A stretch of 19,416 bases of DNA. It comes from CAYMJV01 sp964390545. GTDB lineage: Bacteria; Desulfobacterota; BSN033; UBA1163. Made by a program: the position numbers and the translations under genes. Of this stretch, positions 15,043 through 19,416 are shown one piece after another (within the stretch, counting starts at the first letter, position 1; each line of letters starts with the position of its first letter). Where the stretch lies: the NCBI GenBank assembly GCA_964390545.1, contig CAYMJV010000057.1:1-19416 (forward strand). Reading direction: 5' to 3'. Under the pieces are notes generated by a model, which saw only the letters and a list, made by a program, of their open reading frames with translations, was not told the DNA's origin and did not search any database.

Positions 15043-15534
15043 TCATTTTGCTTTCTTGATATCCACCATTCCGGTAAGGAAATGGACCTGAATCCTGTAC
15101 CCCAAGCGGTCGGGGCTGTCCAGTAAGATCGTCCCCCCGTTCGAACCTCCATTTGGGTAAAACTCAATCGGGGAGAGTTCAGAAGTCGATGGGGAGGAAG
15201 TCGTCGGATCCCCTTTCATCTGAATCCCCTCTGGCAGCAAATAGGTTTTTTCGGGGACCGGGCCTTCCTTTCTTTCATCCTTCTCCTCGAAAGGTTCCAT
15301 CGAATGAACGCTTACCTCTCTGGATTGGGAATTGAAGACAACCTGATAAACCTTTCCCTTATTGACCGCTTCGCTCCTTGAATTTCGGAGGATTCCAGAA
15401 ACCTTTTGGGCCGCTCCTTTCAACTCCACCGTCCGTGAGAATCTGGACAGGGAGGGAGCGACCAGGGCCAGGGAGAGGCTGAGAAGAATCAGGACGACCA
15501 GAAGTTCGAAGAGCGAGAAGCCCCTGTCTTTCAT
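15043..15534 (-). CDS. gspH: Minor pseudopilin GspH
   Basis: Pseudopilin thought to join the GspG filament to the tip complex. It has 163 residues with leader MKDRG, then FSLFELLVVLILLSLSLALVAPSLSRF, Glu at +5, followed by the GspH/FimT pattern (LKGAAQKVSGILRNSRSEAVNKG; IEFYPNGGSNGGTILL). The loop at 78-110 is rich in Glu, Lys, Ser and Pro. ATG 15534 overlaps the gspG stop by 4 bases (ATGA), implying coupled translation. Confidence 0.93.
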   Translation of the reverse strand: MKDRGFSLFELLVVLILLSLSLALVAPSLSRFSRTVELKGAAQKVSGILRNSRSEAVNKGKVYQVVFNSQSREVSVHSMEPFEEKDERKEGPVPEKTYLLPEGIQMKGDPTTSSPSTSELSPIEFYPNGGSNGGTILLDSPDRLGYRIQVHFLTGMVDIKKAK

Positions 15535-15968
15535 CTACCCACATCCTTCCAACTGACGATATCCAGATTCTCTCCCTCGCCGCCTTCCGCCTTATCGAGC
15601 CCATAGGAGATGAGGTCATAATCGCCGTGTTCTCCTGGAGACTTGTAAACATAGGCCGCTCCCCAGGGATCGACAGGAATTTCTTTGGGAAGGTAGGGAC
15701 CCTGCCACCCCTCCACACCAGCCGGTTTCTCCCGAAGGGCCTTCAGTCCCTCCTCGGTCGTGGGGTATTTTCCCACATCGAGTCGAAAGGTATCGAGAGC
15801 CGTACCGAAGAGTTCAATCTGCGCTTTGGTCGCTTTCTGCTTTGCCGTGCTCACCTTGCCAAACAACCTCGGCCCCACGAGACCGGCCAGCAGTCCGATG
15901 ATGATGATCACTACGAGGATCTCGAAAAGCGTAAATCCTTTCTCCCGATCCCTTCTCTTCTCTTTCAT
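15531..15968 (-). CDS. gspG: Major pseudopilin GspG
   Basis: Main subunit of the T2SS pseudopilus. It has 145 residues. The leader MKEKRRDREKG is cleaved after G11, giving FTLFEILVVIIIIGLLAGLVGP with Glu at +5. The C-terminal half has the diagnostic GspG features: LDTFRLDVGKYPTTEEGLKAL, WQGPYLPKEIPVDPWG and YDLISYGLD with acidic residues that bind calcium in the family. AGGGAG lies 5 bases before ATG 15968. It needs a prepilin peptidase (GspO/PilD), which is not in the window. Confidence 0.97.
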   Translation of the reverse strand: MKEKRRDREKGFTLFEILVVIIIIGLLAGLVGPRLFGKVSTAKQKATKAQIELFGTALDTFRLDVGKYPTTEEGLKALREKPAGVEGWQGPYLPKEIPVDPWGAAYVYKSPGEHGDYDLISYGLDKAEGGEGENLDIVSWKDVGR

Positions 15969-15990
15969 ACTTTCTCCCTCTGCGCTTCAT

Positions 15991-16026
15991 CCCCCCAGTC
16001 CCTTTTCGATAGAGGGGTGAGGGGAG
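15991..16026. repeat. Partial palindromic repeat between gspF and gspG
   Basis: CCCCCCAGTCCC and GAGGGGTGAGGGG form an imperfect hairpin and resemble one arm of the palindrome at 6302-6349. It fills most of the 59-base gap and may temper read-through to gspG or stabilise its mRNA. Function not shown. Confidence 0.5.
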
Positions 16027-16027
16027 G

Positions 16028-17242
16028 TTAGAATGGAATGTCATTGATGCTGAGGATGGCCAAAAGAATAGAAATCACGATAAAGAAAACAATCCCGCCC
16101 ATGACGAGGATGATCAGAGGTTCCAGTAAGGAGACAACTCGCTTCACCGTCGTTTGAACATTCACTTCATAGGCTTCAGCCACCTTGATCAACATCTCAT
16201 CCAATCTCCCTGTCTCCTCACCCACTCCGATCATATGGATGGCAAGGGGCGGAAAGACATTGGTCTCTTCCAGCGACCTGGAGATTCCCTTGCCTTCTCT
16301 TAACCGATCGTGAATATAGGCGATCGATCTGGAGATGGCGCTATTTTGAGAGATCTCCTTAACCAGGTTGAGAGCCGGGAGGATCGAGACGCCGCTTTGA
16401 AGCAAGGTCCCCAGGGTCCTTGAAAATCTGGCCACCTCGATCTTCTTGATGAGATCACCGACAGCGACCCATCTCAGTTTGAACCGATCCCACTTCCATT
16501 TCCTCTCAGCGTCCTTGATGTACGTCTTCAGCCCAAGGTAAATTAAGACCAATGCTCCCAGGCCGGCCCACCAATATCCTGTAACGAGTTTGCTCATGGC
16601 GATGACGATCTGGGTTACCAGGGGGATGGCGCCTCCCATATCGGAGAAGATCTTTGTAAACCTTGGGATGACAAAGGTGATGAGAACGGTGACCGAGATG
16701 CCCATGACAAGCGTCAGAATCAGGGGATAAATCATAACAGAGATGAGCTGGTCTCTCACTTCTTTCGTCGTTTGAAGATATTGAGCCAATCGAGAGAGGG
16801 TTGCTTCCAAGAAACCTCCTGATTCTCCTGCCCGCAACAGATTTACATAAAGTCTAGGAAAGATCTTGGGATGATTTCCCAAAGCCTCGGAAAGGGAGTT
16901 TCCTCCTTCGATCCTCTTGACCACATCTTTGAGCGCCTGTTTTAATCTCTGATTTTCCGTTAGGGTTTCCAAGATATTGAGACTCCGGTCCAGAGGCAGA
17001 CCGGCGGAGATGAGCGTGGAGAATTCTTGAGTGAATGTGAAGAGGTCTTTTATTCCAACACGCTGGGGCAAAATAGAGGGAAGACGGAACCCGGTTCCGT
17101 TGGCCTGGGTTGAGAGGATACGGATAGGGATATACCCCAGTTGGTGAAGGCTCTGGACGATGGTCGCTTCATCCTTTCCCTCCATGGAGCCTTCTACGGT
17201 CTGCCCGCTGAGGGTTGTGGCCTTATAAAGATATTCAGCCAT
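16028..17242 (-). CDS. gspF: T2SS inner-membrane platform protein GspF
   Basis: Polytopic core of the assembly platform, coupling GspE to pseudopilus growth. It has 404 residues, the family norm. It starts AEYLYKATTLSGQTVEGSM, then carries two repeated T2SSF domains: the first with FTQEFSTLISAGLPLDRSLNIL and LRAGESGGFLEATLSRLAQYL, the second with RFSRTLGTLLQSGVSILPALNLV and GVGEETGRLDEMLIKVAEAYE. Three membrane spans are visible: LISVMIYPLILTLVMGISVTVLI, WWAGLGALVLIYLGL and LIILVMGGIVFFIVISILLAI. It follows gspE by 7 bases. Confidence 0.97.
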   Translation of the reverse strand: MAEYLYKATTLSGQTVEGSMEGKDEATIVQSLHQLGYIPIRILSTQANGTGFRLPSILPQRVGIKDLFTFTQEFSTLISAGLPLDRSLNILETLTENQRLKQALKDVVKRIEGGNSLSEALGNHPKIFPRLYVNLLRAGESGGFLEATLSRLAQYLQTTKEVRDQLISVMIYPLILTLVMGISVTVLITFVIPRFTKIFSDMGGAIPLVTQIVIAMSKLVTGYWWAGLGALVLIYLGLKTYIKDAERKWKWDRFKLRWVAVGDLIKKIEVARFSRTLGTLLQSGVSILPALNLVKEISQNSAISRSIAYIHDRLREGKGISRSLEETNVFPPLAIHMIGVGEETGRLDEMLIKVAEAYEVNVQTTVKRVVSLLEPLIILVMGGIVFFIVISILLAILSINDIPF

Positions 17243-17249
17243 CTGCAGC

Positions 17250-18959
17250 CTATAGGGTTTCCTCTTCCTGGGTGACTCTTAGGACCTCGGAGATGGTGGT
17301 CACTCCCTGTTTAACTTTCATCCAGCCATCTTCCCTCAAGGTCCTCATCCCGTTCTTCCGAGCCGCCTCTTTGATGATATGAGACTCTTTTTTCTCCAGA
17401 ATGAGTCTCTGGATTGCATCGTTGACTTCAAGAAATTCAAAGATCCCTGAACGGCCCCAATATCCCGTATAGGAACATCTTTCACAGCCTTTGACTTCGA
17501 TGATATGGAGACTCGCCAGCTGCGATCCATCTATCTTCATTTCCCTAAAAATGGGCGCGTCAGGCGCGGCGGGGACCTGACAATAGGGACAGGCCACCCT
17601 CACCAGTCGTTGGGCCAGAATTCCGATGATCGTGGACGAGAGGAGGAAATCTTCCATTCCCATATCGATGAGCCGGGTGATGGCACTGGGTGCATCATTG
17701 GTATGAAGCGTACTCAGAACCAAATGTCCGGTCAGTGCAGAATGGATGGCGATCTCAGCGGTCTCCGCATCCCTGATCTCTCCGATGAGGATCACATCAG
17801 GGTCCTGACGAACGATGGACCGCAAGGCATTAGCAAAGGTGAGCCCAATCGCCGGCTTGACTTGAATCTGGTTGATCCCTCCCAGTTGATACTCCACGGG
17901 ATCCTCGACAGTGATGATCTTTTTCTCAGGGGAGTTGATCTTTTCCAGGGCACAATAAAGGGTGGTCGTCTTTCCGCTTCCTGTCGGACCGGTAACGAGG
18001 ATGATTCCATGGGGTCTTTCGATCAAGGTTCTGAATCCTCTCATCGTATCTTCTGGGAAGCCCAGTTTCTCAATGTCCAGAACGATGCTGCTCTTGTCCA
18101 GGATACGAAGAACCGTGCTCTCCCCGTAGATTGTCGGTACAGATGAAACCCTGAAATCGATCTCTTTGCCTTTTACCCGGAGCATGATCCTTCCGTCCTG
18201 GGGAAGACGCCTCTCCGCAATGTTCAACTTTGCCATGATTTTGACACGGGAGACGATGGCCGATTGAAGCCTCTTCGGAGGAGATTCTACATCGTGGAGC
18301 ACTCCGTCGACGCGATACCGAACCCTGAACCGGTCCTCAAAGGGCTCGAAGTGAATATCGCTCGCCCTCATCTCAATCGCTCTCGTGATAATCAGGTTTA
18401 CCAGTCGAATGACGGGTCCCTCGGAGGCCATGTCGCGGAGATGATCAACATTCTCCTCATCCTCCGGTTGAATTTCCGGGGTACCCTCGATATCTTCAAT
18501 AATTTTCTCCATGGAGGTTCCGCCCGCCCCGTAGAACCGTTCAAGGGTTTCCAAGATATCTGCCTCTCTTCCCAATAGAACGCGGATGTCGCGTTGGGCG
18601 GCCAACCGGATGGCATCGATGGTGTAAAAATCTAAAGGGTTGCTCATAATGACGGTCAGCTCTTTATCGTTCAACCGGGCCGGAACAAATTTCGATTCCT
18701 TCATGAACTGAATTGAAAGCGTGTTGACCAGAACAGGTTCCCGTGGAAAATCATCCTGTGTGGCAAACGGGACGCCGAAGAATTGTTCAAGAGTTGAGTG
18801 GTATTTTTCTTCGGTCAGGAGTCCGAAATTGACGAGGCGCTCCTCGAGGGAAACCCCCTCCAGTGGTTGATTGGAAGGAAATGCTTTCTCCAAGTCCTCC
18901 TTCTGGATGACTCCTTTCTCAACCAGATAGGACGTGATTTGGTCATTTAAATTTTCCAT
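17250..18959 (-). CDS. gspE: T2SS assembly ATPase GspE
   Basis: Hexameric cytoplasmic ATPase that drives pseudopilus assembly. The 569 residues comprise an N-terminal MshEN/T2SSE_N-type domain (about 1-145), a linker and the ATPase. Visible motifs: Walker A GPTGSGKT (324-331), the Asp box around EDPVEYQ (352-357), Walker B DVILIGE (388-394), the His box TGHLVLSTLHT (410-420) and a zinc site C457/C460 with C492/C495. One N-terminal domain makes it a GspE/PilB-type protein; the following pseudopilin set favours T2SS. It is the first gene of the operon. ATG 18959 has a weak AGGA about 8 bases upstream. Confidence 0.97.
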   Translation of the reverse strand: MENLNDQITSYLVEKGVIQKEDLEKAFPSNQPLEGVSLEERLVNFGLLTEEKYHSTLEQFFGVPFATQDDFPREPVLVNTLSIQFMKESKFVPARLNDKELTVIMSNPLDFYTIDAIRLAAQRDIRVLLGREADILETLERFYGAGGTSMEKIIEDIEGTPEIQPEDEENVDHLRDMASEGPVIRLVNLIITRAIEMRASDIHFEPFEDRFRVRYRVDGVLHDVESPPKRLQSAIVSRVKIMAKLNIAERRLPQDGRIMLRVKGKEIDFRVSSVPTIYGESTVLRILDKSSIVLDIEKLGFPEDTMRGFRTLIERPHGIILVTGPTGSGKTTTLYCALEKINSPEKKIITVEDPVEYQLGGINQIQVKPAIGLTFANALRSIVRQDPDVILIGEIRDAETAEIAIHSALTGHLVLSTLHTNDAPSAITRLIDMGMEDFLLSSTIIGILAQRLVRVACPYCQVPAAPDAPIFREMKIDGSQLASLHIIEVKGCERCSYTGYWGRSGIFEFLEVNDAIQRLILEKKESHIIKEAARKNGMRTLREDGWMKVKQGVTTISEVLRVTQEEETL

Positions 18960-19123
18960 AGTTCAGTCCTGTCAACTGACCAAAAACAGTAGTTCACAAG
19001 CTTTTTTCTGGTAGATAACTTCGAAATTTAACAAAGAATCTGCCTTTCATTTTTGAACAATACATAACAAATTTACTGTAAAGATTCAAATCAATAATGA
19101 TAACGCCTCGTTAATTCTTAATA

Positions 19124-19152
19124 ATTAAAGCAAATTTTAAGAAAATATGCAA
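19124..19152 (-). promoter_or_regulatory. Candidate housekeeping promoter of the T2SS operon
   Basis: On the minus strand TTGCAT (19152-19147) and TTTAAT (19129-19124) are separated by 17 bases. The -10 matches 5 of 6 consensus bases; the -35 only 3 of 6. It lies in an AT-rich stretch 165 bases before gspE. Chance matches are common in such DNA. Confidence 0.3.
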
Positions 19153-19279
19153 TCTATTTATAAAAACACGGGTCCTAACAGAAATGAATAATATGAATGT
19201 TCATAAAAATGCCTATTCTGGTGGCATTAAGAAAAGGATTGGAAGGTCAGACCTGAAAGGAAGTGGAGCCTCACGGGCT

Positions 19280-19348
19280 AAAGCCGGTGCCTGCACGCCG
19301 AAGTGCCTGCCTGCGGTAGCAGGCGTTACAGCACGCAGGCGTGGCTTT
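19280..19348. repeat. 69-bp imperfect palindromic repeat
   Basis: Nested arms: AAAGCC with GGCTTT (19280-19285, 19343-19348), GCCTGC with GCAGGC (19289-19294, 19335-19340), and an inner GCCTGC / GCAGGC stem (19305-19310, 19319-19324). It is GC-rich in AT-rich surroundings, like the hairpins at 4681-4777, and fits a dispersed intergenic repeat. The rest of 18960-19416 holds no gene I can support. Confidence 0.65.
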
Positions 19349-19416
19349 CTGCGTAGGAGGGCAAATTTTATCAAATTCTTATTGACTTGATCGCACAAAT
19401 TTAAATACATTCTTGT

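Noticed and set aside
7315..18959. Type IV pilus assembly cluster rather than T2SS
   Set aside because: The full G-H-I-J-K pseudopilin series, including a typical GspG with VDPWG and a GspK lacking Glu+5, identifies a T2SS, even though L, M and C resemble PilM-P.
19213..19410. A 65-codon minus-strand frame at the right edge
   Set aside because: Most of it is the translated palindromic repeat at 19280-19348; no signal supports translation.
1..19416. tRNA or rRNA genes
   Set aside because: I saw no cloverleaf with a TTCRANY-type T arm and no ribosomal RNA stretch in the intergenic regions.

Overview
The window looks like part of a bacterial scaffold assembled from metagenomic or draft data: it carries one run of exactly 100 N. 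Gene content fits a Gram-negative, delta-proteobacterium-like organism (Desulfobacterota or a relative). The supporting points are a complete core type II secretion (T2SS) operon with secretin, an alpha-type glutamine synthetase, and nitrogen control by a sigma54-type promoter plus an ANTAR-type antitermination leader, as known from Geobacter relatives. The taxonomic call is inference only.

Layout. Every large gene reads on the minus strand. From the right edge: about 460 bases of AT-rich leader with a palindromic repeat (18960-19416), then gspE-F-G-H-I-J-K-L-M-C-D (18959 down to 7315), co-directional with short gaps or 4-base overlaps. A small plus-strand coiled-coil gene (6955-7296) converges on gspD. 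Next is a 670-base control region of repeats, then a sigma54-type promoter, a two-hairpin ANTAR-like leader with an overlapping intrinsic terminator, and glnA (6286-4958) with its own terminator. After about 420 bases of hairpin repeats, one very long reading frame starts at 4540 or 4522 and is still open at the left edge (at least 1,513 codons).

The long frame is the most unusual protein. It joins a flavin (FAD) oxidase of the glycolate/lactate dehydrogenase type, a GlcF/HdrC-like pair of [4Fe-4S] motifs, a second 2x[4Fe-4S] ferredoxin module, and two tandem glutamate-synthase-like (GltB) FMN barrels. The first barrel has lost most signature motifs; the second keeps them. It has no glutaminase domain before the barrels. 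Lying directly downstream of glnA, it may be a GOGAT-like partner of glutamine synthetase whose electrons come from an organic substrate rather than NAD(P)H or ferredoxin. I know of no characterised enzyme with this order of domains.

The T2SS genes encode the ATPase (E), inner-membrane platform (F, L, M, C), five pseudopilins (G-K) and secretin (D). C and D come last rather than first, and GspC has a proline-rich tail where a PDZ domain often sits. gspI and gspJ each begin inside a copy of the same 98-bp element with inverted ends, which supplies their start codons and signal leaders. The N run inside gspL is flanked by an identical 55-base sequence on both sides, so the gap is almost certainly an assembly artefact and the gene is intact.
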